Shown piece after piece: positions 8,943 to 16,805 of a stretch of DNA of 46,785 bases. The notes beneath the pieces are model-generated. The model worked only from the letters and a program-made list of their open reading frames with translations. It was not told the origin of the DNA and did no database searches. The DNA lies in contig NZ_AJYQ02000076.1 of NCBI RefSeq assembly GCF_000287055.2, positions 1 through 46,785 of the forward strand, written 5' to 3'. The stretch's first letter is position 1, and each line of letters starts with the position of its first letter. The position numbers were made by a program, and so were the translations under genes. Source of the DNA: Vibrio genomosp. F10 str. ZF-129. GTDB lineage: Bacteria; Pseudomonadota; Gammaproteobacteria; Enterobacterales; Vibrionaceae.

Positions 8943-10121
8943 ATGGCGTGGAATGAGCCTGGTAATAACAACGGCGACAACGGCCGCGATAAAGACCCTT
9001 GGGGTAATAAAGACAATCGCGGTGGCCGAGATCAAGGACCGCCAGATTTAGACGAAGTGTTTAACAAGCTGAGTCAAAAATTGGGTGGTAAGTTTGGTAA
9101 TAAAGGTGGTAAGGGCCCTTCTTTCGGAGGTGGAGGCGCAATAGGCTTAGGCGTTATTGCAGCAATCGCAGTCGTTGTTTGGGGATTCTTTGGCTTTTAC
9201 ACTATTGGTGAAGCCGAGCGCGGTGTCGTATTACGTTTAGGTAAATACAGTCATATTGAGGAGCCTGGTTTGAACTGGCGTCCTGCTGGTATTGATACTT
9301 ATGAAGCCGTGAACGTTCAAGCGATCCGGTCTTTGCGCGCATCCGGTTTGATGCTAACGAAAGATGAGAATGTAGTAACGGTTGGTATGGATATTCAGTA
9401 CAGAGTATCGGATCCATACAAATACCTCTACACAGTAACTAACGCTGATAACAGTCTAAGTCAAGCGGCTGATTCTGCTCTGCGTGCGGTTATCGGTGAC
9501 TCGTTGATGGATAGTATCCTGACAAGCGGACGTCAACAAATTCGTCAAAGTACACAAGAAACATTGAATGAGATTATTGATGCTTACGACATGGGTTTGA
9601 TCATTGTTGATGTCAACTTCCAGTCGGCTCGTCCGCCAGAGCAAGTAAAAGCATCGTTTGATGATGCAATCGCAGCACGAGAAGATGAAGAGCGTTTTGA
9701 GCGAGAGGCAGAAGCGTATCGAAATGATATTTTGCCAAAAGCTACTGGTCGTGCAGAACGTTTGAAGAGAGAAGCGCTTGGTTACTCTGAACGTACTGTC
9801 AATGCTGCAATTGGTGAAGTCTCTCAGTTTGAGAAACTATTACCGGAATACACTGCTGCACCGGACGTAACGCGTAATCGTATGTACATCGATACCATGG
9901 AAAAAGTGTACACAAGTACATCGAAAGTACTGATTGATTCAGAGTCTAGTGGCAATCTACTGTACCTACCAATTGATAAACTGGCGGGTCAAGAAGGCAG
10001 CTCTAAGTCGACACGTAAGCCAACGTCATCTTATGATCAAATTGAACTTGAGTCAGAAGCCAATGTATCACAGTCAGATTCACAATCCCGCACGTCGGGC
10101 TCACGTCAAGGGAGATACTAA
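8943..10121 (+). CDS. hflK: FtsH modulator HflK
   Basis: Inner-membrane SPFH/band-7 protein that forms a large complex with HflC around FtsH protease and controls membrane-protein turnover. The N-terminal 65 residues are Gly/Asn/Asp-rich and cytoplasmic, one transmembrane helix spans about 67-86, and the SPFH domain and long helical region lie in the periplasm. The C-terminal tail (about 350-392) is Ser/Gln-rich and disordered-looking. 392 aa versus 419 in E. coli. It is separated from hflC by only 2 bp. Confidence 0.96.
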   Translation: MAWNEPGNNNGDNGRDKDPWGNKDNRGGRDQGPPDLDEVFNKLSQKLGGKFGNKGGKGPSFGGGGAIGLGVIAAIAVVVWGFFGFYTIGEAERGVVLRLGKYSHIEEPGLNWRPAGIDTYEAVNVQAIRSLRASGLMLTKDENVVTVGMDIQYRVSDPYKYLYTVTNADNSLSQAADSALRAVIGDSLMDSILTSGRQQIRQSTQETLNEIIDAYDMGLIIVDVNFQSARPPEQVKASFDDAIAAREDEERFEREAEAYRNDILPKATGRAERLKREALGYSERTVNAAIGEVSQFEKLLPEYTAAPDVTRNRMYIDTMEKVYTSTSKVLIDSESSGNLLYLPIDKLAGQEGSSKSTRKPTSSYDQIELESEANVSQSDSQSRTSGSRQGRY

Positions 10122-10123
10122 TA

Positions 10124-11101
10124 ATGCGTAAGTTAATGATCCCTATATTGGCGGTGACTATTGTACTCATGTTGATGTCACTGTTTGTTATTCAAGAAGG
10201 TGAGCGTGGCATGGTGATTCGTTTTGGTCGTGTTCTTGATGATAACGGCGTATCACGTATCTATGAACCGGGCGTACATTTCAAAATGCCGCTGTTTGAC
10301 CGTGTGAAAACATTAGATGCACGTATCCAAACCATGGACGGTGTTTCAGACCGCTTTGTAACATCAGAGAAGAAAGACGTTTTAATTGATACCTATGCGA
10401 AATGGCGTATCGCTGATTTTGGACGTTTTTATCTGAGTACTGGTGGTGGTAATGTGATGACCGCAGAAACACTTCTTGAGCGTAAGGTAACCGATGTCCT
10501 TCGTTCTGAAATCGGTTCACGTGAAATCAAGCAGATTGTTTCTGGTCCACGTAACAAAGATGTCTTACCTGACAGTGCTGATAGTGAAGAAGTGACTACT
10601 GAAGCCGCTAGAGAAGCATTAGAGATTGATGGTGAGCGTGATAAGATCATGGAAAATGTACTAGCGGGAACAGCCGAGAGTGCAATGGCAGATTTAGGTG
10701 TTGAGATTGTTGATTTTCGAATGAAGAAAATCAACCTTCCTGATGAAATCAGTGAATCTATCTATCGTCGTATGCGTGCAGAACGTGAGTCAGTTGCTCG
10801 TAGACACCGTTCTCAAGGTCGCGAGAAAGCGGAAGTTATCCGTGCTCAAGCTGAGCTTGAAGTGGCCACCGTTATTGCAGAAGCAGACAGAACTGCGCGT
10901 GTAACACGTGGTGATGCGGATGCACAAGCAGCAAAAATCTACTCGGATGCTTACAGCAAAGATCCTGAGTTCTTTGGCTTTGTCCGTTCGCTTCAAGCCT
11001 ATGAGCGTTCATTTAGTGAGAAGAGCGATATCTTAGTACTCGATCCTAAGAGTGATTTCTTCCAATACATGAACAATGCTAAAGGCATGGCTACGAAATA
11101 G
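10124..11101 (+). CDS. hflC: FtsH modulator HflC
   Basis: Partner of HflK. One N-terminal transmembrane helix (about 4-24), then GERGMVIRFGR and the SPFH domain, then a long Ala/Glu/Arg-rich coiled helix (about 210-280) and a short C-terminal tail. 325 aa; E. coli HflC is 334. It starts 2 bp after hflK, so it is co-transcribed and probably translationally coupled. A strong terminator-like hairpin follows, though a small DUF2065 gene begins just after it. Confidence 0.96.
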   Translation: MRKLMIPILAVTIVLMLMSLFVIQEGERGMVIRFGRVLDDNGVSRIYEPGVHFKMPLFDRVKTLDARIQTMDGVSDRFVTSEKKDVLIDTYAKWRIADFGRFYLSTGGGNVMTAETLLERKVTDVLRSEIGSREIKQIVSGPRNKDVLPDSADSEEVTTEAAREALEIDGERDKIMENVLAGTAESAMADLGVEIVDFRMKKINLPDEISESIYRRMRAERESVARRHRSQGREKAEVIRAQAELEVATVIAEADRTARVTRGDADAQAAKIYSDAYSKDPEFFGFVRSLQAYERSFSEKSDILVLDPKSDFFQYMNNAKGMATK

Positions 11102-11128
11102 CGGCAACATGTTGTTAAGTTATATGAT

Positions 11129-11160
11129 AAAGGCTCCTAAGTTAGGGGCCTTTCTTTTTG
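11129..11160 (+). terminator. rho-independent terminator after hflC
   Basis: AAGGCTCC/GGGGCCTT stem with one G-U pair and loop TAAGTTA, followed by TTTCTTTTT. It would end or attenuate the tsaE-to-hflC transcript; the DUF2065 gene lies immediately downstream and may be read through. Confidence 0.8.
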
Positions 11161-11173
11161 GAGAGGATTGATG

Positions 11174-11359
11174 ATGTCAAATTCGATATGGGTAGCGTTA
11201 GGGTTGGTATTGGTGGTAGAGGGATTAGGCCCACTGATCGCTCCAAGAGGTTGGCGAGCCATGGTGTCACAACTCAGTGAGCAGCCAGACAATCAACTTA
11301 GAAGGTTTGGTGGCTGCCTAGTGGTTGCGGGTGTGGTGATCGCCTACGTTTTTGCTTAG
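11174..11359 (+). CDS. DUF2065 (YjeT-type) small inner-membrane protein
   Basis: A 61-aa protein with two predicted transmembrane stretches (about 4-20 and 43-60) joined by a short loop containing PRGWRAMV and DNQLRRFGG, the signature of the YjeT/DUF2065 family. In E. coli yjeT also follows hflC. Function is unknown. The start was set at the second of two tandem ATGs (11171, 11174) because AGGA (11164-11167) is 6 bases away and MSNSIW aligns with the E. coli N-terminus as I recall it. Confidence 0.85.
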   Translation: MSNSIWVALGLVLVVEGLGPLIAPRGWRAMVSQLSEQPDNQLRRFGGCLVVAGVVIAYVFA

Positions 11360-11405
11360 TTTTTGGTTAGTTTTTGTTGGGTTTGTGCTTGGCTTGGGTA
11401 GGCGG

Positions 11406-11447
11406 AGAGCCTAAATTGCACAGTAAAGTGCAAAAAGCAGGCTCTTT
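11406..11447. other. nested stem-loop between convergent genes
   Basis: AGAGCCT (11406-11412) pairs with AGGCTCT (11439-11445) and, inside it, TTGCAC (11416-11421) pairs with GTGCAA (11428-11433). It sits between the converging DUF2065 gene and slyX. The plus strand continues with TTTATG, so it may be a weak plus-strand terminator; no U-run follows on the minus strand. Confidence 0.4.
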
Positions 11448-11478
11448 ATGGGTTTTGGCTTCTTGTTATCCGCTTTGA

Positions 11479-11706
11479 CTAGTAATGAGGAGGCGGCGTT
11501 TCTTCAGAAGGATCCGCTAGATTCGAAGAATCCATATTTTTTACTTTTCCGGCCACATACTTCATTTGATCTTGCATCTTGGTGATGAGCAGCTGCTGTG
11601 TTGAAAGTGCATCATTGAGTTCACTTACGGTTTGCTCTTGAAACGCCAGTTGGCATTCTAAATCATTGATACGATCTTCTAGTGCTTGATAGGATTTATC
11701 AGTCAT
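11479..11706 (-). CDS. slyX: SlyX family protein
   Basis: A 75-aa coiled-coil protein with the SlyX pattern: N-terminal heptads (YQALEDRINDLECQLAFQEQ), a long helix and a Pro/His C-terminus (ETPPPHY). SlyX lies near slyD/fkpA in enterobacteria and its function is not established. The start is the ATG at 11706, giving MTDKSYQ; a longer frame exists upstream but has no support and would run deep into the neighbouring gene. It overlaps the end of the WD40 lipoprotein gene by 8 bp, so the two form a minus-strand pair. Confidence 0.88.
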   Translation of the reverse strand: MTDKSYQALEDRINDLECQLAFQEQTVSELNDALSTQQLLITKMQDQMKYVAGKVKNMDSSNLADPSEETPPPHY

Positions 11707-12679
11707 CAAATTTCCACGCCTGTGCAATACCAGCAGATGTACCAGAGATAATCCGCTGTTGATTATCGAAAGCGGCATCATACACTACCGCACGAGGAGG
11801 ACGAGTATCTTTTAATGGTTCCACTTCAAACCCATCCGTTTTTTTACCGCTCGTCGTATCCCAAACGATAACTCGGCTTGAAGGTGTGCCGGTAACCAGT
11901 TTTGAACCATCATCAGAAAAACGCGCTGTAGAGAAAATAAGTTGGCGGGAGAAGCTGCTGAGTTGCGAGCGTTCATTGCCCGTTTTTAGATCCCAAATGA
12001 TCGCTTGGTTACCACCATCTGAACTAAATGCAAGATCCCCATCTCTTTGCAGTGCCACTCTAATCACCCTCTGCTCATGCTCAAATGTCCGTATAATCAG
12101 CCCCGATTCAGTGTCCCATAAGTAGGCTTTATAATCATTTCCTCCCGATAGGGCGAAGCGTCCATTCGACGAAAGTGCAACAGAATTTATTTTTTCTTGA
12201 TGAGCAAGGAACTCTAGGCGTCGTCCGGTGACTAAATTGACGTATATGGCTTTACCATTGGAAAGCCCGAGTAGAACTTGCTCGCCATTGCTTGAAATAT
12301 CGACATCTCGAATGAGACCATCAGAAATCGACCATAGACCTTGAGCCTGTGTCCATGATAAGTCCCAAACGGCGAAATTGATTTGACTCGCTGTGATAGC
12401 AAAGCGCCCATTATCTGAAATGCGAATACGTGACACACTATTTTCTTGGGCATCTTGTTGACCAAGTTGCGCGAGTTGTTTGTTTTCAGCGAGATCCCAA
12501 AGAACTAACTGGTTTTCTTTGGAGTAAATGAGTGCAAATCGAGCATCACGGCTGAGCGCAAAGCTGGTTGTGCCTTGAGGTTCTAGCTCCCAGCGTTGGT
12601 CGTTTTTAGAAGAAAAAAAGCAACCATTTAACGCTAGGATGACAAAGACAAACAAGATTGAATGAAGAATATTTCGCAT
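11699..12679 (-). CDS. WD40-repeat lipoprotein
   Basis: A 326-aa protein with a lipoprotein signal (MRNILHSILFVFVILALNGC; acylated Cys20) and then only WD40-type repeats. About six to seven blades are seen by their ending pattern (LVLWDL, FAVWDL, AYLWDT, AIIWDL, VIVWDT, AQAWKF) and the SxDGRFAL-like turns. It is likely a beta-propeller scaffold anchored in the outer or inner membrane and facing the periplasm. I do not know a function; vibrios carry a homologue beside slyX and fkpA as I recall. The start was set at the ATG at 12679 rather than a TTG nine bases earlier because it gives a canonical lipoprotein leader. It diverges from fkpA. Confidence 0.8.
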   Translation of the reverse strand: MRNILHSILFVFVILALNGCFFSSKNDQRWELEPQGTTSFALSRDARFALIYSKENQLVLWDLAENKQLAQLGQQDAQENSVSRIRISDNGRFAITASQINFAVWDLSWTQAQGLWSISDGLIRDVDISSNGEQVLLGLSNGKAIYVNLVTGRRLEFLAHQEKINSVALSSNGRFALSGGNDYKAYLWDTESGLIIRTFEHEQRVIRVALQRDGDLAFSSDGGNQAIIWDLKTGNERSQLSSFSRQLIFSTARFSDDGSKLVTGTPSSRVIVWDTTSGKKTDGFEVEPLKDTRPPRAVVYDAAFDNQQRIISGTSAGIAQAWKFDD

Positions 12680-12810
12680 CAAGTCCAATTATCCGCTTGG
12701 TGTTGAAAGACATTTTGTAAACATATAGCTATATTGGTACAACTACGTCTCGCATGCCAGTCATAACTGAATGATTGTGATGAATGGTTAGCCCAAAACT
12801 GGAGAATTAA

Positions 12811-13596
12811 ATGAAATCGATGTTTAAAGTATCACTGCTTGCAGCAACCGTAATGTTAGCCGTTGGCTGTCAAAAAGAAGAAGAACCAAAAGTTGAAACT
12901 GCGGCCGTTGAACAAGTTGCAGAAACTGGCAAAGCAGTTCACTTTCAAACGGAAGATGATAAGGCGGCTTATGCCATTGGTGTTTCATTTGCAAATTACC
13001 TCAGCACAAGCATTGAAAAACCGAACGAAATCGGTATTCAATTGAACAAAGATCTTGTCTTGAAAGGTATTGAGCATGTGTTTGCTGATAGCGCTGAATT
13101 AACTGAAGAAGAAACTCGTGAAGCACTTGAGCAATTAGATGCTCGAGTGTCAGCAGCAATGCAAGCACAAGCGGCAGAAAAAGCAGCAGCGGCAGAAAAA
13201 GCCGGTCAGGACTTTCAGGCTGAGTTCGAACAGCAAGAAGGCGTAATGAAAACTGAGACAGGCTTAATGTACCAAGTCTTAACAGAAGCGCAGGGTGAGC
13301 AACCAAAAGAGACGGATACCGTTCAAGTACACTATAAAGGTACGTTAATTGACGGCACTCAGTTCGATAGCTCATACGATCGTGGAGAGCCAGCGGTCTT
13401 CCCTTTAAACCGTGTGATTCCTGGTTGGACGGAAGGTGTTCAATTGATGCCTGTTGGTTCAAAGTTTAAGTTTGTTATTCCACCTCAACTTGCTTATGGC
13501 CCTCAAGATACACCAACGATTCCAGCAAACTCTACTTTGGTATTTGAAGTGGAATTATTGCAAATCGAAAATGATACAAATGTAGAAGCTCAGTAA
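12811..13596 (+). CDS. fkpA: FKBP-type peptidyl-prolyl isomerase FkpA, probable lipoprotein
   Basis: Envelope PPIase and chaperone. Signal peptide 1-19 ends in LAVGC, so Cys20 may be lipidated; E. coli FkpA is soluble and periplasmic. The N-terminal dimerisation region (about 48-130) starts with KAAYAIGVSFANYL and is followed by a very Ala/Glu-rich linker helix (about 112-140). The FKBP domain (about 150-252) shows VQVHYKGTLIDGTQFDSSY, VIPGWTEGVQLM and FVIPPQLAYG. 261 aa, family length 260-270. A strong terminator follows directly, so it is monocistronic or at an operon end. Confidence 0.93.
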   Translation: MKSMFKVSLLAATVMLAVGCQKEEEPKVETAAVEQVAETGKAVHFQTEDDKAAYAIGVSFANYLSTSIEKPNEIGIQLNKDLVLKGIEHVFADSAELTEEETREALEQLDARVSAAMQAQAAEKAAAAEKAGQDFQAEFEQQEGVMKTETGLMYQVLTEAQGEQPKETDTVQVHYKGTLIDGTQFDSSYDRGEPAVFPLNRVIPGWTEGVQLMPVGSKFKFVIPPQLAYGPQDTPTIPANSTLVFEVELLQIENDTNVEAQ

Positions 13597-13619
13597 GCGA
13601 TACTGAGATAGCATTTTTG

Positions 13620-13650
13620 AAGGCCTGACTTGCTCAGGCCTTTATTATTT
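13620..13650 (+). terminator. rho-independent terminator after fkpA
   Basis: AGGCCTGA-CTTGC-TCAGGCCT, a perfect 8-bp stem with a 5-base loop, followed by TTATTATTTTT. Confidence 0.88.
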
Positions 13651-13774
13651 TTAGCGATCCACACCTTATTCTTTGCTTTAAATCAGTATATCTCGACTTA
13701 CTTAGATGCTCGATTCAAATTTTCTGATAAACTTACATAGATTTGTTGATTTTTTGCGCTAAGGCTAGAATATC

Positions 13775-14509
13775 GTGACTACAACTGAAACACTTACAGA
13801 CATACCACTAGAAAGCGAGTTGCTTGAAATGGAATCCGTTCATGTGAAGCCATTTAGCGATCATGACAAAATAATTTTAAGATCTTATGAAGCGGTGGTG
13901 GATGGCATTGCGAGCCTGATCGGTCCCTTTTGTGAGATTGTGTTGCACTCGCTTGAAGATCTCAACACGTCGGCAATCAAAATAGCGAACGGTGAAAATA
14001 CCGGCCGACAAGTCGGCTCACCCATTACCGATTTAGCCTTGAGAATGTTGAAAGATATTGAAGGCTCTGAACGTAACTTTTCTCGTTCTTATTTTACACG
14101 AGCGAAAGGTGGGGTATTGATGAAGTCGATCACGGTTGCTATTCGCAACGGTGATAATCGCGTTATCGGTCTGTTATGTATTAACGTCAACCTAGACGCG
14201 CCTTTTTCTCAAGTTCTTCACTCCTTTATGCCAACGGAAGAAGCGAATGAAGCAGCTTCTTCAGTGAATTTTGCAAGTGATGTGGAAGAGTTGGTCGACC
14301 AAACGGTTGAGCGTACGATCGAAGAAATCAATGCTGACAAGTCAGTATCAAACAACACGAAGAATCGTCAAATAGTGATGGAACTGTATGACAAAGGCAT
14401 TTTTGATATCAAAGATGCCATCAACCGAGTTGCAGATCGTCTCAATATTTCAAAACATACCGTCTATCTGTATATCCGTCAGCGTAAGACTGAGGATGAA
14501 GAGTCTTGA
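13775..14509 (+). CDS. yheO: YheO-like PAS/HTH transcriptional regulator
   Basis: 244 aa, the same length as E. coli YheO. The N-terminal YheO-type PAS domain (about 32-150) contains [21 protein letters not shown] and [12 protein letters not shown]. The C-terminal DUF2087/HTH_22-type region (about 190-240) contains [29 protein letters not shown], a clear helix-turn-helix. The start is GTG at 13775 with AAGG about 10 bases upstream. Its stop overlaps the tusD TTG start, so it is coupled to the tus genes as in enterobacteria. Its target is unknown. Confidence 0.92.
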   Translation: MTTTETLTDIPLESELLEMESVHVKPFSDHDKIILRSYEAVVDGIASLIGPFCEIVLHSLEDLNTSAIKIANGENTGRQVGSPITDLALRMLKDIEGSERNFSRSYFTRAKGGVLMKSITVAIRNGDNRVIGLLCINVNLDAPFSQVLHSFMPTEEANEAASSVNFASDVEELVDQTVERTIEEINADKSVSNNTKNRQIVMELYDKGIFDIKDAINRVADRLNISKHTVYLYIRQRKTEDEES

Positions 14510-14904
14510 ACCCGTCTCTCTGCTATGCGCTTGTTGTGAACGGCTCTGTATACGGCTCACAGTCGTCTAGAGTGGCATTTCTGTTTGCTCAAGCGTTGAT
14601 TAAAAAAGGACACATCTTAAAGAGTGTCTTTTTTTATCAAGATGGTGTGAGTAACGGGTCCAGTTTGACGGTGCCGGCCAACGATGAATTTGATTTGGTC
14701 CAAGCTTGGCAAAAACTCGCATCTGAGAACCATGTTTCTCTGGAGACTTGCGTCGCCGCGGCGTTGCGCAGAGGGATTGTGAGTGAAAATGAAGCTCATC
14801 AACATAATCTCGAGAGCTCAAATTTGGCGGATGGATTTGTCCAAGCCGGATTAGGCAGTTTAGCAGAATCGATGCTAACGCAAGATAGGGTTGTTCAGTT
14901 TTGA
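14506..14904 (+). CDS. tusD: sulfurtransferase TusD
   Basis: Subunit of TusBCD, which relays persulfide sulfur from TusA to TusE and on to MnmA for 2-thiolation of U34 in Lys, Glu and Gln tRNAs. 132 aa, DsrE fold; the likely relay Cys is Cys82 ([12 protein letters not shown]), matching the active cysteine of E. coli TusD (Cys78). The TTG start overlaps the yheO TGA (TTGA), the same arrangement as at the next junction. Confidence 0.93.
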   Translation: MNPSLCYALVVNGSVYGSQSSRVAFLFAQALIKKGHILKSVFFYQDGVSNGSSLTVPANDEFDLVQAWQKLASENHVSLETCVAAALRRGIVSENEAHQHNLESSNLADGFVQAGLGSLAESMLTQDRVVQF

Positions 14905-15257
14905 AAAAGATAGGCTTTGTTTTTCACACGTCTCCTCACTCAACCTCCGCAGGGAGAGAAGGGCTTGATGCTCTTCTTGCTGCGTCTGCTTACTGTGAAG
15001 ACATCTATGTGTTCTTTGTTGGCGATGGTGTCACTCAGTTGGTCAACGATCAGCAACCAGAGACAGTATTGAGCCGTGATTATATCAGTACATTCAAATT
15101 GATGGACCTGTACGACATTGAGCACGTATATGCTTGCCGAACGGGCCTAGAAGAACGAGGCTTATTAGATGTTGAAATGGCTTTCGATGTGCGCATTCTT
15201 CCAAGTGATGACATTGCATCACAGATGGCGAGTTGCCATCATTTGCTGAGTTTTTAG
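14901..15257 (+). CDS. tusC: TusBCD subunit TusC
   Basis: DsrF-like subunit of the TusBCD relay. 118 aa, E. coli 119. It begins [31 protein letters not shown], the conserved TusC N-terminus. The TTG start overlaps the TGA stop of tusD, so translation is coupled. No catalytic cysteine is required in this subunit. Confidence 0.93.
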   Translation: MKKIGFVFHTSPHSTSAGREGLDALLAASAYCEDIYVFFVGDGVTQLVNDQQPETVLSRDYISTFKLMDLYDIEHVYACRTGLEERGLLDVEMAFDVRILPSDDIASQMASCHHLLSF

Positions 15258-15265
15258 GTATCATC

Positions 15266-15544
15266 ATGCTTTATATCGTTACTACTCCAGAAAAAGCAAC
15301 ATTGGCAGTTCAGTTCGCGACGCCGACAGATGCGTTATTGTTAACTCAGTCTGCGGTCTACCTGACGAACCCCAAACATGCACAGCACCACGTGTTAAAT
15401 ACATCACTTTGCCAAGTATTAGCGTTAAATATTGACCTCAAAGCCAGAGGTATTGAGCAACTTATTGCGCAAGGTGTTTCATCGATAGATATTGACGAAT
15501 TTGTGGATCTAACAGCAAAGCATTTAAAATCAGTCTCTTGGTGA
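15266..15544 (+). CDS. tusB: TusBCD subunit TusB
   Basis: DsrH-like third subunit of the sulfur relay. 92 aa from the ATG at 15266 (MLYIVTTPEKATLAVQF), close to E. coli TusB (95). An upstream in-frame start at 15233 would overlap the end of tusC and is less likely. It lies 8 bp after tusC and closes the operon; the str promoter follows. Confidence 0.9.
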   Translation: MLYIVTTPEKATLAVQFATPTDALLLTQSAVYLTNPKHAQHHVLNTSLCQVLALNIDLKARGIEQLIAQGVSSIDIDEFVDLTAKHLKSVSW

Positions 15545-15616
15545 TGGTTTTCCCATCTATTTTTACCTATATGCCTTTTTATCTATTCAGTGGATGAAAA
15601 AAGATCTGTATATTTC

Positions 15617-15645
15617 TTGACACATCTCTCACTGCTGAATAGAAT
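15617..15645 (+). promoter_or_regulatory. str operon promoter
   Basis: TTGACA-17 bp-TAGAAT, a near-consensus sigma70 promoter 82 bp upstream of rpsL, with TTTGCGTCCC after the -10. It would drive rpsL-rpsG-fusA-tuf. Confidence 0.85.
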
Positions 15646-15723
15646 TTTGCGTCCCTATTTGTATCAACTACATTTAGGACTAGATTTTTCACAAAGCTTA
15701 CTTTCAAGTAAATCAGGAGCTAG

Positions 15724-16101
<378 letters not shown>

Positions 16102-16205
16102 TGGATTCCGTTAAGTAAGGCCAAACACTAAATTAATTTAAATTCTTAATTTTTGAAAAAACTGTAAAGTTTTGGATAACCTGAAGAAGACAACGGAGAA
16201 TATCC
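16102..16205 (+). promoter_or_regulatory. rpsL-rpsG intercistronic region, likely S7 autoregulation site
   Basis: A 104-bp AT-rich gap. In E. coli the comparable gap (about 96 bp) folds into the site through which S7 represses its own and downstream translation. Only length and position support it here; I did not fold it convincingly by eye. Confidence 0.35.
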
Positions 16206-16676
16206 ATGCCACGTCGTCGCGTTATAGGCCAGCGTAAGATCCTTCCAGATCCTAAGTTCAAATCTGAACTGCTGGCAAAATTCGTTAACATCCTTATGGT
16301 TGACGGAAAGAAATCTACTGCAGAGAAAATTGTTTACACTGCACTAGAAGTTATGGCTGAGAAATCTGGTAAAGATCACTTAGCTGTATTTGAAGAAGCT
16401 CTTGAAAATGTTCGTCCATCGGTAGAGGTTAAATCTCGCCGTGTGGGTGGTTCAACTTACCAAGTACCTGTAGAAGTTCGTCCGGTTCGCCGTAACGCTC
16501 TTGCTATGCGTTGGGTAGTTGAAGCTGCGCGTAAGCGTGGTGAAAAATCTATGGCTCAACGCCTAGCGGCTGAAATGCTAGATGCGTCTGAGAACAAAGG
16601 TACTTCGGTTAAGAAACGTGAAGACGTTCACCGTATGGCTGATGCTAACAAAGCATTCGCTCATTACCGCTGGTAA
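16206..16676 (+). CDS. rpsG: 30S ribosomal protein S7
   Basis: Primary 16S rRNA-binding protein that nucleates head assembly and, in E. coli, the translational repressor of the str operon. 156 aa, with the conserved start [18 protein letters not shown] and the [13 protein letters not shown] segment. Codons are strongly biased, as expected for a ribosomal protein gene. Confidence 0.99.
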   Translation: MPRRRVIGQRKILPDPKFKSELLAKFVNILMVDGKKSTAEKIVYTALEVMAEKSGKDHLAVFEEALENVRPSVEVKSRRVGGSTYQVPVEVRPVRRNALAMRWVVEAARKRGEKSMAQRLAAEMLDASENKGTSVKKREDVHRMADANKAFAHYRW

Positions 16677-16685
16677 TACCTTTTT

Positions 16686-16716
16686 AGTGCTGCGAGTTCC
16701 TCTCGCAGCGCTTTCT
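16686..16716 (+). terminator. strong hairpin between rpsG and fusA
   Basis: AGTGCTGCGAG-TTCCT-CTCGCAGCGCT forms an 11-bp stem with one G-U pair, followed by TTCTTAA. The U-tract is short, so partial termination or mRNA stabilisation is likelier than full termination. The rpsG-fusA gap is 129 bp, against about 27 in E. coli as I recall. Confidence 0.6.
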
Positions 16717-16805
16717 TAACTCCCCACCTAATAGATATTAGGGTTTATTTATATTTCAAAAAGCCTTTTTTGAAACATCAATAATTCCTACAAAGAGGAT
16801 ACACA

